A stretch of 64,000 nucleotides of DNA from Clostridiales bacterium (GTDB lineage: Bacteria; Bacillota; Clostridia; Lachnospirales; UBA12420). The stretch is from NCBI GenBank assembly GCA_003452395.1, contig DMOI01000040.1, positions 33,870 to 97,869 of the forward strand, in the 5' to 3' direction. The notes under the pieces are model-generated. The model was given only the letters and a program-made list of their open reading frames with translations, was not told where the DNA came from and did not search any database. Shown one piece after another: positions 25,785 to 35,237 of this stretch (positions are counted from its first letter, which is position 1; each line of letters starts with the position of its first letter). The position numbers and the translations under genes were made by a program.

Positions 25785-26756
25785 ATGAAAAACTTAAAAA
25801 TCATACTAGTAATTTTCACCTTAGCACTCACAATAACAGCCTGCTCAAATGTAAAAGAAACAAATCTTTCGAGTGTCAGCGTAGCAACCTTAAAAGGCCC
25901 TAGCTCTATGGGTATTTCTAAAATGATTGAAGATAACGCAAAAGTAGATGATGTAAGTATTAACTACGAAATATACGCAACTCCGGACATAATAGTGTCA
26001 AAGCTATTAAATAGTGAAATTGACATAGCCACGGTACCAACAAATGTAGCTGCTAATATATATAACAAAACAAATGGTAAATATAAAATACTAGACATAA
26101 ATGTACTCAATGTTTTATACATAGTTGCACCGAAAGATATGGAAATAAAAAGCATTACTGATTTGAAGGATAAAACTATAGAAATTAGTGGAAGGAAAAC
26201 AGTTCCGGAATATGTATTTAATTATGTGCTTAATAAAAATGATCTTGTAGACGGAGAAAATATTACTTTAGATTATTCGATTGATCATACAACATCAGCA
26301 CAAAAAATGATTACTGGAAAGTCAAAAATAGCCATAATGCCCCAGCCATTTGCTACACTTGTTACTATGAAAAATAAAGATTTGGAAGTGAAAATAAATA
26401 TAGGTGATGAGTGGACAAAACTTACTAGTACTGACCTACCAATGGGATGTATAATAGTAAAAACAGAACTTGCAGAACAAAATAAAAAGTTTGTAGATAA
26501 TTTTATGGAGAAGGTTAAAGAATCTTCTCTATGGGTAAATAAAAACATTGATAAGGCAAGTATTACTATTAAAAACCTTGAGATATTACCAGATGAAAAC
26601 ATTGTAAAAGCTGCAATACCTTATTCTAGTATAGTTTACATTGATAATGAAGATATGAAAGAATCATTAAGTAAATTTTATGAAATTATAAATGAAATAG
26701 ATAAGGATTCAATAGGGGGCAAAGTACCTGATGAAAAGATTTATTATACAAAGTAA
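25785..26756 (+). CDS. ABC transporter substrate-binding lipoprotein (SsuA/THI5-like)
   Basis: Lipoprotein signal with lipobox ITAC (cysteine at about residue 20). The mature protein has the NMT1/SsuA-like type II fold: VATLKGPSSMGISKMI, the hinge phrase IDIATVPTNVAANIY, and SKIAIMPQPFATLV. Homologues bind thiamine precursors, alkanesulfonates or similar; the ligand here is unknown. First gene of a three-gene importer. RBS AAGGAGG. Confidence 0.85.
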   Translation: MKNLKIILVIFTLALTITACSNVKETNLSSVSVATLKGPSSMGISKMIEDNAKVDDVSINYEIYATPDIIVSKLLNSEIDIATVPTNVAANIYNKTNGKYKILDINVLNVLYIVAPKDMEIKSITDLKDKTIEISGRKTVPEYVFNYVLNKNDLVDGENITLDYSIDHTTSAQKMITGKSKIAIMPQPFATLVTMKNKDLEVKINIGDEWTKLTSTDLPMGCIIVKTELAEQNKKFVDNFMEKVKESSLWVNKNIDKASITIKNLEILPDENIVKAAIPYSSIVYIDNEDMKESLSKFYEIINEIDKDSIGGKVPDEKIYYTK

Positions 26757-27489
26757 TGCAATCAGAATTATATTGATTACACTATTTTGGTTGTCAATTT
26801 ACCAAATGTTATATATGTACATAAATAACGATATTTATATTCCTAGTATACAGTCTATATTAAAAGAAACAACAGACATATTTACAAACAAAGAAAAATT
26901 AATTGATATTATTTTTACATTAGGTAGAATGATAATTGGAACAACTATATCAATAGTTGCTGCGATAGTTATAGCTGTGATATGTGGTAGCAAAAATTAT
27001 ATGTTTGAATTTATAAAACCAGCCATGGCTATTTTAAAAACTGCTCCAAGTATTGTACTCATACTTATTTCTTTGATTTGGTTCGATGCAGAAAATTTGC
27101 CAGTTATTATTTGTGTTGCTATGTGTTTACCAATCATGTTTTCTAATATAGTATATGGAATATTAAATATAGACAAAGTGTATATAGATTTTGTGAAAGT
27201 TTATAACATAAAAAGGAAGAACGTATATAGCTATTTGTATGTAAGCTTATTAAAACCATATTTTATTTCAGGTGTAAACACAATAATAGGTATAAGTTTT
27301 AAAGTGATAATTGCAACCGAAATACTAGCACTACCCGACTATGGAATAGGCAAAAGGATATATGATTCTAAATTATATTTGAAAACTGATGAAATGTTAG
27401 CATGGACTGTTATAGTTATTATAGCATCGCTACTTATTGAAAAATATTTTAATAAATTTATTAGAAAAAAGGTTGAGGTGATAGTTTGA
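26731..27489 (+). CDS. ABC transporter permease (SsuC/TauC-like)
   Basis: 252 residues, six transmembrane segments, with the family EAA-like loop seen as DFVKVYNIKRKNVYSYLYVSLLKPYFISG. The ATG overlaps the end of the binding-protein gene by 26 bases, with AGGGGG 12 bases upstream. Imports the ligand together with the flanking gene products. Confidence 0.85.
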   Translation: MKRFIIQSNAIRIILITLFWLSIYQMLYMYINNDIYIPSIQSILKETTDIFTNKEKLIDIIFTLGRMIIGTTISIVAAIVIAVICGSKNYMFEFIKPAMAILKTAPSIVLILISLIWFDAENLPVIICVAMCLPIMFSNIVYGILNIDKVYIDFVKVYNIKRKNVYSYLYVSLLKPYFISGVNTIIGISFKVIIATEILALPDYGIGKRIYDSKLYLKTDEMLAWTVIVIIASLLIEKYFNKFIRKKVEVIV

Positions 27490-28088
27490 TACTTTTAAAG
27501 AATGTATATAAAAGTTTCGGTACGATGCACGTGTTTAAAGATTTAAACCTACAAATAAGTGAAAATAAGATAACTTGTATAATAGGGAAATCAGGTATTG
27601 GCAAAACAACTTTATTATCAATTTTAGCTAAACTTGAGCACATTGACAGTGGGGAAATTATAAACGATAACCCCAAAATATCTTTCGTTTTTCAAAGAGA
27701 TACTTTACTTCCAAATACCAAAGTAATAGATAATTTTAAATATATTCTTGGTGAAATTTATGATAAGGAAAATTTAGAAAGTCTTGTAGATACATATTTA
27801 GAAAAGTTTGGAATGCTCGAAAAAAAGTATGAATATAAGGAAAATCTAAGTGGGGGAATGGTGCAAAGAATAAAAATTATTCAAGCGCTACTTTACTCAT
27901 CTGATATACTAATACTTGATGAACCATTTAAAGAATTAGATGAAGGAATAAAAGATGTTTTCGTAGCTGAACTCAAAAAGCTGAAGAAAACAATAATAAT
28001 TTCATCACATGATTTAGAATTGGTAAATAACATTGCGGATGATGTTGTTGATTTGAATGAAAACCAATTTAGTTATACTGTAGTTTAG
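27486..28088 (+). CDS. ABC transporter ATP-binding protein (SsuB/TauB-like)
   Basis: 200 residues: Walker A GKSGIGKTT, Q-loop FVFQRDTLLPN, signature LSGGMVQR, Walker B ILILDEP and switch histidine SSHD. TTG start overlaps the permease stop by four bases, with GAGGTG upstream. Shorter than most relatives (about 240) but every nucleotide-binding motif is intact. Confidence 0.9.
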   Translation: MILLKNVYKSFGTMHVFKDLNLQISENKITCIIGKSGIGKTTLLSILAKLEHIDSGEIINDNPKISFVFQRDTLLPNTKVIDNFKYILGEIYDKENLESLVDTYLEKFGMLEKKYEYKENLSGGMVQRIKIIQALLYSSDILILDEPFKELDEGIKDVFVAELKKLKKTIIISSHDLELVNNIADDVVDLNENQFSYTVV

Positions 28089-28100
28089 CAAGCCAACTTA

Positions 28101-28140
28101 AAAAAAGTAATTTTGTTTCAAAACAAAGTTGCTTTTTTTG
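28101..28140 (+). terminator. Terminator after the ABC importer
   Basis: aaaaaagtaattttgttt pairs with aaacaaagttgctttttt, with few mismatches, then T run. Confidence 0.8.
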
Positions 28141-28209
28141 TTTTATTAGTGTAAAATGATATAAAAAAATATGAAATGAATCATAAATCAAAAAAGGAGT
28201 GTTATATAC

Positions 28210-29805
28210 ATGTCAAAGTTTATTTTTGTTACAGGTGGGGTCATTTCGGGTTTAGGTAAGGGGATAGCAGCAGCGAGTATAGGACTGTTACTCAAAAATA
28301 AGGGACTTAAAATTGCAGTTGAAAAGTTTGATCCTTATTTAAATGTTGACCCAGGTACAATGAGTCCTTATCAGCATGGAGAGGTTTTCGTTACAGAGGA
28401 TGGTGGCGAAACTGACCTTGATTTAGGACATTATGAAAGGTTTATTGGAACTAATATCACAAAAAATTGTAGTTTTTCTATGGGGCAAATTTATTCTGAG
28501 ATAATAAAAAAAGAAAGAAAAGGTACCTATCTAGGTGGTACAGTTCAAGTAGTTCCACATGTAACAGATATTATAAAAAATAAAATAAAAGATTTAGCTA
28601 TGAGATCAGAAGCGGATGTAATCATAACTGAGATAGGAGGTACTGTCGGAGAAATAGAGGCAGAGGTTTTTCTTGAGGCTATAAGACAATTTAAAACGGA
28701 AATGGGAAGGGAAAATGTAATATTTATTCACCTTACACTCGTACCATATTTAAAAAGTTCTAAAGAACTAAAAACAAAGCCTACTCAGCACTCAGTAAAA
28801 GAACTTCAGAGGCATGGTATAAACCCAGATATGCTTATATGTAGAGCAGATAGGCATATATCAGAAGAACTTTTAAATAAAATAGCAATGTTTTGTAATA
28901 TAGATAGTAAATATGTGTTTGAAGGTATTGATGTAGATACTATATATGATGTTCCTATAAACTTTCACGAAGAAGAAATGGAAGAAAGAATTTGTGAAAG
29001 ACTAGGGATAAAGACAGAAAGAAAAAACATTGATGAATGGAAAACCATTGTGGGTAACTACAAGAATCCTGAAAAGGAAGTTACTATAGGTCTTGTTGGT
29101 AAATATGTTGCACTTGAGGATGCATATTTAAGCGTATCCGAATCTTTAAAACACGCGGGTGCACATCATAAATGCAAAGTAAATATTGAATGGATAAACT
29201 CAGAGGATATAGAGGCTAACGGTGTAGAAAAGTATTTGTCAAAACTTGATGGTATAATAGTACCAGGAGGCTTTGGTAATAGAGGGATAGAAGGAAAAAT
29301 AGCAGCTGCAAAATATGCACGAGAACACAAAATACCTTATCTAGGACTATGTCTTGGTATGCAAATAGCTGTTATTGAATTTGCACGTAATGTTTGTGGT
29401 TTAAGTGATGCAAATAGTAGCGAGTTTGGTACATATGAGCATCAAGTTATAGATTTGATGGATACTCAGGTAGGAATATCAAATAAAGGTGGTACAATGA
29501 GACTTGGTAGCTATCCATGTACCTTAAAAGAAGACACTAAAGCTTATAGAGCTTATGGAGAAAAGAAAATTAATGAAAGACATAGACATAGATATGAATT
29601 TAATAATAATTACAGGGACGTAATGAATAAAAATGGTATGATATTTGCAGGTACAAGCCCTGATGATATGCTTGTTGAAATAATAGAGCTATCTGATCAT
29701 CCATGGTTTGTAGCATCTCAATTTCATCCAGAATTCAAATCTAGATTATACGATCCACATCCGCTATTTAGAGATTTTGTAGGAGCAACGGTAAAGAACA
29801 GATGA
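28210..29805 (+). CDS. pyrG: CTP synthase
   Basis: Makes CTP from UTP with glutamine-derived ammonia. N-terminal amidoligase domain (GGVISGLGKGIAAAS; GGTVGEIE) and C-terminal class I glutaminase with nucleophile cysteine in LGLCLGMQ and the H/E pair in QFHPEF. 531 residues, normal. RBS AAAGGAG. The stop codon lies inside the left arm of repeat copy B. Confidence 0.97.
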   Translation: MSKFIFVTGGVISGLGKGIAAASIGLLLKNKGLKIAVEKFDPYLNVDPGTMSPYQHGEVFVTEDGGETDLDLGHYERFIGTNITKNCSFSMGQIYSEIIKKERKGTYLGGTVQVVPHVTDIIKNKIKDLAMRSEADVIITEIGGTVGEIEAEVFLEAIRQFKTEMGRENVIFIHLTLVPYLKSSKELKTKPTQHSVKELQRHGINPDMLICRADRHISEELLNKIAMFCNIDSKYVFEGIDVDTIYDVPINFHEEEMEERICERLGIKTERKNIDEWKTIVGNYKNPEKEVTIGLVGKYVALEDAYLSVSESLKHAGAHHKCKVNIEWINSEDIEANGVEKYLSKLDGIIVPGGFGNRGIEGKIAAAKYAREHKIPYLGLCLGMQIAVIEFARNVCGLSDANSSEFGTYEHQVIDLMDTQVGISNKGGTMRLGSYPCTLKEDTKAYRAYGEKKINERHRHRYEFNNNYRDVMNKNGMIFAGTSPDDMLVEIIELSDHPWFVASQFHPEFKSRLYDPHPLFRDFVGATVKNR

Positions 29806-29882
29806 CAGACTAGTGTTGCACAAACATATTACATATGTATTAAGTCTTTAACTGTTGTCTGTACTCTGTACTTTGTTATCTT
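29796..29882. repeat. Palindromic repeat, copy B
   Basis: Shares gcacaaacatattac-n-tatgta and flanking acagat/tctgt words with copy A (22922-22996). The left arm overlaps the last codons and stop of pyrG. Confidence 0.6.
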
Positions 29883-29902
29883 TTTTATCAGGGGGTGATT
29901 TC

Positions 29903-30703
29903 ATGTTAGTAATTAAAAATCCATTTAAACGAAATAAACCTATCGTAAACAACGATATAAAACCAGTTGCTAAAAAACATGAATCAAGCTTAGGTTGGGT
30001 TACAGTGTGGCAAATAATAATTACACTTATGGTTGTGGTTTTTTTAATACTTATACATCCAGTACCAGAAAGGCTCTCAAAGCACTTGGTTATTGGTAGT
30101 TTTGTAGTGTCTTGGCTAATTATAGTGTTCAAGTTATGGAATAATTATTTTACTAGAGCCGTTGTAATAATAGCCACAGTATTTATTTTTGTAACCTACT
30201 ATGGGAGTAATAAAGTTATAGTTAGTGACGAATTAATAAGATTATCATATATTGAAAATTTAAAGAATTATGAAAACACAAACTATATGAGTGGTGGGGA
30301 GAATCGGATAGGTATAGATTCATCAGGATTAATTAGAAGACCAATGATAGATACTTTTATAGAAATGGGTTTTAAAACCAAAAACATGCAGTATATTCGA
30401 ATGGCACTCAGTATATGGATGGACGACTATGCAATTTCTGATATATACAATAATTATAAAGGTATGTATATTGATATTCTAAAATTTTGCTCTATATGTG
30501 AAATTACTGATAAAAATATAAAGAGCGGAGATATACTTATATATGATAATTATAGTCAGGTATATATTTATCTAGGAAATAATGAGTGGATAGAGGTAAA
30601 TCCTCACGATAAAAAAACAATAATTGTGAGTGCAATACCAGCACTTAGTATAATGAGAGAAATTTCAGGCAAGGTGGTAAGGTGGAAAGTACTGGAAAGT
30701 TGA
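29903..30703 (+). CDS. Membrane protein with inactive-looking NlpC/P60-type domain
   Basis: 266 residues: three transmembrane segments (about 32-52, 61-78, 86-101) precede a domain of about 145 residues that follows the NlpC/P60 layout. It has the phrase GIDSSGLI, where active enzymes have DCSGL, then SGDILIY and SQVYIYLGNNEWIEV, where enzymes have HVxIYxG. Thus the cysteine is serine (S140) and the histidine is glutamine (about Q219). Peptidase activity is unlikely unless this is another fold. ATG 29903 has GGGGGTGA upstream; the longer frame to 29855 runs into the repeat. Function unknown. Confidence 0.6.
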   Translation: MLVIKNPFKRNKPIVNNDIKPVAKKHESSLGWVTVWQIIITLMVVVFLILIHPVPERLSKHLVIGSFVVSWLIIVFKLWNNYFTRAVVIIATVFIFVTYYGSNKVIVSDELIRLSYIENLKNYENTNYMSGGENRIGIDSSGLIRRPMIDTFIEMGFKTKNMQYIRMALSIWMDDYAISDIYNNYKGMYIDILKFCSICEITDKNIKSGDILIYDNYSQVYIYLGNNEWIEVNPHDKKTIIVSAIPALSIMREISGKVVRWKVLES

Positions 30704-30746
30704 AGACAATCTAGTATAATTGTAATCTTAAAGGATGTAAAAAGAT

Positions 30747-30784
30747 GAGATTGCTTCGTCGAAAAAGTTTCATCAAAGTGACAG
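30747..30784. repeat. Half copy of the REP-like palindrome
   Basis: gagattgcttcgtcgaaaaa followed by aaagtgacag matches the right half of the palindrome at 13287-13392 in degenerate form. It lies just before dprA and opens a misleading in-frame extension of it. Confidence 0.5.
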
Positions 30785-30813
30785 GTCTCAATAAAATGGG
30801 GGATAAAATACTA

Positions 30814-31980
30814 ATGAATATAAGGCAAGCTTGGTTGTGGCTAAATAATATAGATGGTATTGGGAATAAAAAAATAAGTATATTACTTGGAGTATTTGAT
30901 TCTCCATTAGATATATTTAATGCAAAAGAACAAGATTTAAAACAGGTTATGGGGCTTAGGCTTCGTGATATACTAGAAATAGAAAAATCAAAAGAAAGAT
31001 TTGATGTGAAAAAATTTGAAGAATATTTATTTGAAAATGAAATAAAATACATATCAATACAAGACAAAGATTACCCCAAGGCACTTAAAAACATATATGA
31101 ACCACCTCATATATTATATTATAAAGGAACATTACCAAAAAAAGAAGATACAATGTTAGGAGTAGTTGGTTCAAGAAACTGTAGCGAATATGGCAAAAAA
31201 GCAGCATATAATATATCAAAAAGTCTTGCTGAATCAAATGTAACGATAGTAAGTGGTATGGCTATTGGTATAGACACATGTGCTCACAGAGGCTCACTTG
31301 ATGGCAAAGGTAAAACCTTTGCTATACTTGGTTGTGGTGTGGATATATGTTATCCCAAAAGCAATGCAGAATTAATGAAAGAAATAATAAAAAACGGAGC
31401 AGTTATCTCTGAGTACTCTCCGAAAACACAACCTCTTCCCCAAATGTTTCCCGCGAGAAATAGAATAATAAGCGGTATGAGTCGAGGTGTACTTGTGGTT
31501 GAAGCTGCAGAAAAAAGCGGCTCACTAATAACAGTTGATCAGGCTCTAGAACAAGGAAGAGATATCTTTGCTATACCTGGTGATATAACTAGTAGCTTAA
31601 GTAGCGGAACAAATAATATTATAAAACAAGGTGCTGCTTTAGTAACTAGTTATAAAGATATACTTTTAAATTTTGGAATAATAGAAATAAAAACAAACCC
31701 AAGTGATAAAGCTATGATTAGCGATAGTAGAGAGAATATAAAAGATAATATAAAAGAAAATATAAAAGAAAATATAAAAGAAAATAATAATTTCGATAAA
31801 TTACTTGACGAAGATGAGAAAATTGTGTATTCTTGTATAGATTTAAAAAACAGCCATATTGATGATATAGTAAATAAGTCTAAAATGGGAATTAGCAAGA
31901 TGCAACACTTACTTACTATGCTTGAATTAAAAGGCGTTATTAAACAATTGCCAGGAAAAAGATTTGAAAGGTTGATGTAG
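30814..31980 (+). CDS. dprA: DNA-processing protein DprA
   Basis: Loads RecA on incoming single-stranded DNA during transformation. A SAM-like N-terminal domain (WLWLNNIDGIGNKKISILL) precedes the Rossmann-type DprA fold (LGVVGSRNCSEYGKKAA, SGMAIGIDTCAHRGSL, FPARNRIISGMSRGVLVVEAAEKSGSLIT) and a C-terminal winged helix (KLLDEDEKIVYSCID ... LPGKRFERL). The linker at about 305-325 has four near-identical KENI/KDNI units from a 12-base repeat. ATG 30814 (MNIRQAW) is the likely start, with GGGGG 11 bases upstream; the frame extends to 30745 but that part is repeat DNA. Confidence 0.93.
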   Translation: MNIRQAWLWLNNIDGIGNKKISILLGVFDSPLDIFNAKEQDLKQVMGLRLRDILEIEKSKERFDVKKFEEYLFENEIKYISIQDKDYPKALKNIYEPPHILYYKGTLPKKEDTMLGVVGSRNCSEYGKKAAYNISKSLAESNVTIVSGMAIGIDTCAHRGSLDGKGKTFAILGCGVDICYPKSNAELMKEIIKNGAVISEYSPKTQPLPQMFPARNRIISGMSRGVLVVEAAEKSGSLITVDQALEQGRDIFAIPGDITSSLSSGTNNIIKQGAALVTSYKDILLNFGIIEIKTNPSDKAMISDSRENIKDNIKENIKENIKENNNFDKLLDEDEKIVYSCIDLKNSHIDDIVNKSKMGISKMQHLLTMLELKGVIKQLPGKRFERLM

Positions 31981-34041
31981 ATGTCAAAATACTTACTGAT
32001 TGTAGAGTCACCAGCGAAGTCAAAAACTATAGGGAAATTTTTAGGGAAAAACTATAAAATAGATGCTTCAATGGGACACATAAGGGATTTACCAAAGAGT
32101 AAACTAGGAATAGATATAGAACACGATTTTGAACCACAATATATAAATATTAGAGGAAAAGCTCCACTAATAAAAAAGTTAAAACAAGAAGCAGCAAAAT
32201 CTGAAAAAATATTCTTAGCTACTGACCCTGATCGTGAAGGTGAAGCTATTTCGTGGCATCTCATAAATTCTTTAAAACTTGATGAGTCTAAAACTTATAG
32301 GATAACATTTAATGAAATAACTAAAACTGCTGTAACAGAGGCTGTAGCACATGCGAGAAACATCAATATGGATCTAGTTGATGCACAGCAAGCACGCAGA
32401 ATTATTGATAGAATAGTAGGTTATAAAATAAGCCCTCTTCTTTGGAAAAAGGTTGCAAAGGGACTAAGTGCCGGTAGGGTTCAGTCAGTTGCACTCAGGC
32501 TTATTTGCGACAGAGAAGAAGAAATAGAACATTTTGTAAAAGAAGAATACTGGTCTCTAAAAGCTAATCTTATTAAAGGAAAAGCTAAAACTTCATTTGA
32601 AGCTGTTTTACATGGTAAAAATAACAAGAAAATAAAAGTTACAAATCTAGATGAAATGCAAGACATACTAAAATATGTAAAAAAACAAAAATTTGTTGTT
32701 AAGGATGTAAAACGAGGAGAAAAACATAAAAATTCATTACCACCTTTCATTACAAGCACTTTGCAACAAACTGCTTTTTCAAAGCTAAATTTTACCCCAA
32801 GTAAGACTATGCAAATAGCACAGCAATTATATGAAGGTATAGATATACAAGGTGAAGGTCATGTGGGTCTAATTACTTATATGCGTACCGATTCTACAAG
32901 GCTTTCAGTAGAATTTAAAGCTGATGCAAAAAAATATATAAATGATAAGTATGGGAATGAGTATGTTAGTAAAAGTGATACTGTATATAAGTCAAAAGGT
33001 AGATCACAAGATGCCCATGAAGCTGTAAGAATAACAGATGTTAATAAAACACCTAATATACTTGTAGATTCATTAAGTAAGGACCAGTATAAACTTTACA
33101 AGCTTATATGGGAACGAAGTGTTGCTTCACAAATGGCATCTGCTGTCTATAATACTTATAGTGTAGATATAGATGCTGGTGAATACAATTTTAAATCAAC
33201 AGGTTCTACACTTAAATTTGAAGGATTTTTAAAAGTGTATAATTTTGAAGAAAATGAAGAGTCTAAACATTCTATTCCTGAGCTCGAAAAAGAGGAAATA
33301 TTAACTTTAAAGACATTAGAGGAAAAGCAGCATTTCACAGAACCACCACCTAGGTTTACAGAAGCATCACTCGTGAAAATATTAGAAGAAAATGGTATAG
33401 GACGTCCGAGCACATATGCAGCAACGATATCTACAATACTTATTAGAAAATATGTTACCAAAGAAGGTAAAAGTCTTATTCCAACGGAGCTTGGAAATAT
33501 AGTAAATACAATTATGGAAAATCATTTTGAGAATATAGTTGATGTGAAATTTACCGCAAAGCTAGAGAAGGAATTAGACGAAATAGCCGACGGGAAAGCT
33601 AATTGGAAAGAAACTATAAGAGAATTTTACGAAGGTTTTAGTCCGATACTAGAACTCGCTGAAGCAACTATAGGAAAAATAGAAATAAAAGTTGAAGTAA
33701 CCGATATAATATGTGAAAAATGCGGTAGAAATATGGTTATAAAACGGGGAAGATTTGGAGATTTTCTTGCATGCCCAGGCTTTCCTGAGTGTAAAAATGC
33801 AAAACCAATTAAAAAAGAAATAGGGGTAAAATGTCCAAAATGTGGCGGGGAAATATTAGAGAAAAAAAGCAAAAAAGGTATTTTATATTACGGTTGCGAA
33901 CACAATCCAGAATGCGACTTCCTTTCATGGAATAAGCCACTGGATGAAAAATGCCCAGAATGTGGAGATATGTTAGTTGAAAAAGGAAGAAAAAATAAGA
34001 CCATAGTATGTAATAACGGAAAGTGCGAGTATAAGAAGTAG
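31981..34041 (+). CDS. topA: DNA topoisomerase I
   Basis: Type IA enzyme that relaxes negative supercoils. Toprim domain with VESPAKSKTIGKFLG and the DPDREGEAISWH acidic triad, active-site tyrosine Y300 (ITYMRTDSTRLS), and three C-terminal four-cysteine zinc ribbons (CEKCGRNM..., CPKCGGEI..., CPECGDML...). 686 residues, normal. Starts on the base after the dprA stop; dprA-topA is a common Firmicutes pair. Confidence 0.97.
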   Translation: MSKYLLIVESPAKSKTIGKFLGKNYKIDASMGHIRDLPKSKLGIDIEHDFEPQYINIRGKAPLIKKLKQEAAKSEKIFLATDPDREGEAISWHLINSLKLDESKTYRITFNEITKTAVTEAVAHARNINMDLVDAQQARRIIDRIVGYKISPLLWKKVAKGLSAGRVQSVALRLICDREEEIEHFVKEEYWSLKANLIKGKAKTSFEAVLHGKNNKKIKVTNLDEMQDILKYVKKQKFVVKDVKRGEKHKNSLPPFITSTLQQTAFSKLNFTPSKTMQIAQQLYEGIDIQGEGHVGLITYMRTDSTRLSVEFKADAKKYINDKYGNEYVSKSDTVYKSKGRSQDAHEAVRITDVNKTPNILVDSLSKDQYKLYKLIWERSVASQMASAVYNTYSVDIDAGEYNFKSTGSTLKFEGFLKVYNFEENEESKHSIPELEKEEILTLKTLEEKQHFTEPPPRFTEASLVKILEENGIGRPSTYAATISTILIRKYVTKEGKSLIPTELGNIVNTIMENHFENIVDVKFTAKLEKELDEIADGKANWKETIREFYEGFSPILELAEATIGKIEIKVEVTDIICEKCGRNMVIKRGRFGDFLACPGFPECKNAKPIKKEIGVKCPKCGGEILEKKSKKGILYYGCEHNPECDFLSWNKPLDEKCPECGDMLVEKGRKNKTIVCNNGKCEYKK

Positions 34042-34044
34042 AAG

Positions 34045-34090
34045 TAAATAAAAAGTTGCAAGAATTTTCTTGTAACTTTTTATTTATTTT
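34045..34090 (+). terminator. Terminator after topA
   Basis: taaataaaaagttgcaaga pairs with tcttgtaactttttattta (one mismatch), then TTTT. Confidence 0.85.
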
Positions 34091-34102
34091 TAGGTATATC
34101 TA

Positions 34103-34131
34103 TTGCGTTTGTAACAAAAAAATATTATAAT
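34103..34131 (+). promoter_or_regulatory. Sigma-A-type promoter of the flagellar operon
   Basis: TTGCGT, 17 bases, TATAAT. The leader to flgB is about 110 bases. I looked there for a c-di-GMP aptamer and found none. Confidence 0.65.
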
Positions 34132-34250
34132 AGATTATGTAGAATATAATACGCGATTATTGCAAATTGATATCAAGGAAGATATATATTAATTATAATG
34201 GCAACGGAAGCCGATAAATATAGTAAAAAAGTTAGGAGGTGCGTTATTTA

Positions 34251-34622
34251 ATGCTTATGAATAACATGTTTTCAAATACAAAATTGCTTGAAAAAGCTTT
34301 AGATGCATCACTTATGCGTAATGAAGTCATAGCAAATAACATATCAAATGTGGATACACCAGGCTATAAGAAGAAGGCAGTACGGTTTGAAGAATTATTA
34401 CATAGTGCAATGGGTAATGGACAAGATTTGAACATAGATGGAATAGAACCGGAAGTTTATACTGATAATGCAAACTTAAGTTATAGGACAGATGGTAATA
34501 ATGTAGATATAGATGTTCAAATGGCTGATATGGCTAAAAATACAATAAAATATAATGTTTTGATCGCTCGAATGAATGGTAAATTTAATAGTATAAAAAC
34601 AGTTCTTAAAAGTAGTTATTAG
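34251..34622 (+). CDS. flgB: Flagellar basal-body rod protein FlgB
   Basis: Proximal rod subunit. 123 residues with the rod signature near the N-terminus (LDASLMRNEVIANNISNVDTPGYKKKAVRFEELL) and a C-terminal helix pairing region (DVQMADMAKNTIKYNVLIARM). ATG 34251 lies 11 bases after AGGAGG; the frame also reads through a GTG at 34239 inside that site. First gene of the operon. Confidence 0.94.
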   Translation: MLMNNMFSNTKLLEKALDASLMRNEVIANNISNVDTPGYKKKAVRFEELLHSAMGNGQDLNIDGIEPEVYTDNANLSYRTDGNNVDIDVQMADMAKNTIKYNVLIARMNGKFNSIKTVLKSSY

Positions 34623-34628
34623 TATTCG

Positions 34629-34682
34629 GTAGGCTAGGAAGCTAGTAAATGAAATTCTTTACTTTGCAGCCTGACTTTTCGA
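34629..34682 (+). other. Possible structured RNA element between flgB and flgC
   Basis: AGGCT / AGCCT arms enclose a second stem AGTAAA-n8-TTTACT with an internal loop. The T run needed for a terminator is weak. May tune flgC translation or mRNA stability; no known family recognised. Confidence 0.3.
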
Positions 34683-34706
34683 TATTCTCAACCGGAGGTG
34701 TCATAC

Positions 34707-35177
34707 ATGTCATTTTTCAGTTCAATGGATATAAGTTCAAGTGGGCTTACAGCTCAAAGACTTAGAATGGATATAATTTCACAAAATATAGCGAACGCTG
34801 ATACTACAAGAACAGAAGAAGGTACGCCTTACAGAAGAAAGGCGGTACAATTCGAAGAAAAACAAAAAAGTTTTAGTGATGTTTTAAATAATAAAATGAA
34901 ATCAATGATTGGTAATTCTGGTGACGATACTGCTGGAGAAGATGTTGGAGCCGGTGTTAGAGTTAGTAAGATAGTTGAAGATCAAAGTGCCTTTAAAAAA
35001 ATATATGATCCTGGAAACCCTGATGCAGATGCAGAAGGATATGTAAACATGCCAAATGTAAATGTAATAGAAGAAATGGTAAATATGATATCAGCTAGTA
35101 GAACATATGAGGCGAATGTTACAGCTATGAATACTAGTAAGAGCATGGCTTTAAAGGCTTTGGAGATAGGAAGATGA
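34707..35177 (+). CDS. flgC: Flagellar basal-body rod protein FlgC
   Basis: Rod subunit with N-terminal MDISSSGLTAQRLRMDIISQNIANADTTRT and C-terminal NVIEEMVNMISASRTYEANVTAMNTSKSMALKALEIGR. 156 residues, slightly longer than usual because of an insert at about 60-85. ATG 34707 has CGGAGGTG eight bases upstream. Confidence 0.95.
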   Translation: MSFFSSMDISSSGLTAQRLRMDIISQNIANADTTRTEEGTPYRRKAVQFEEKQKSFSDVLNNKMKSMIGNSGDDTAGEDVGAGVRVSKIVEDQSAFKKIYDPGNPDADAEGYVNMPNVNVIEEMVNMISASRTYEANVTAMNTSKSMALKALEIGR

Positions 35178-35237
35178 TAGTACAAATAACAAATGTAAAT
35201 AGCATGTTTTTGTACTTTGAAGAACGGGGGTTTGTTT

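Noticed and set aside
30745..30813. Longer N-terminus for DprA
   Set aside because: The extra codons are repeat DNA; ATG 30814 gives the usual DprA start with a nearby GGGGG.
34130..34250. Possible c-di-GMP riboswitch in the flagellar leader
   Set aside because: Clostridial flagellar operons can carry one, but I could not find the conserved GEMM aptamer words or a type II pseudoknot here.
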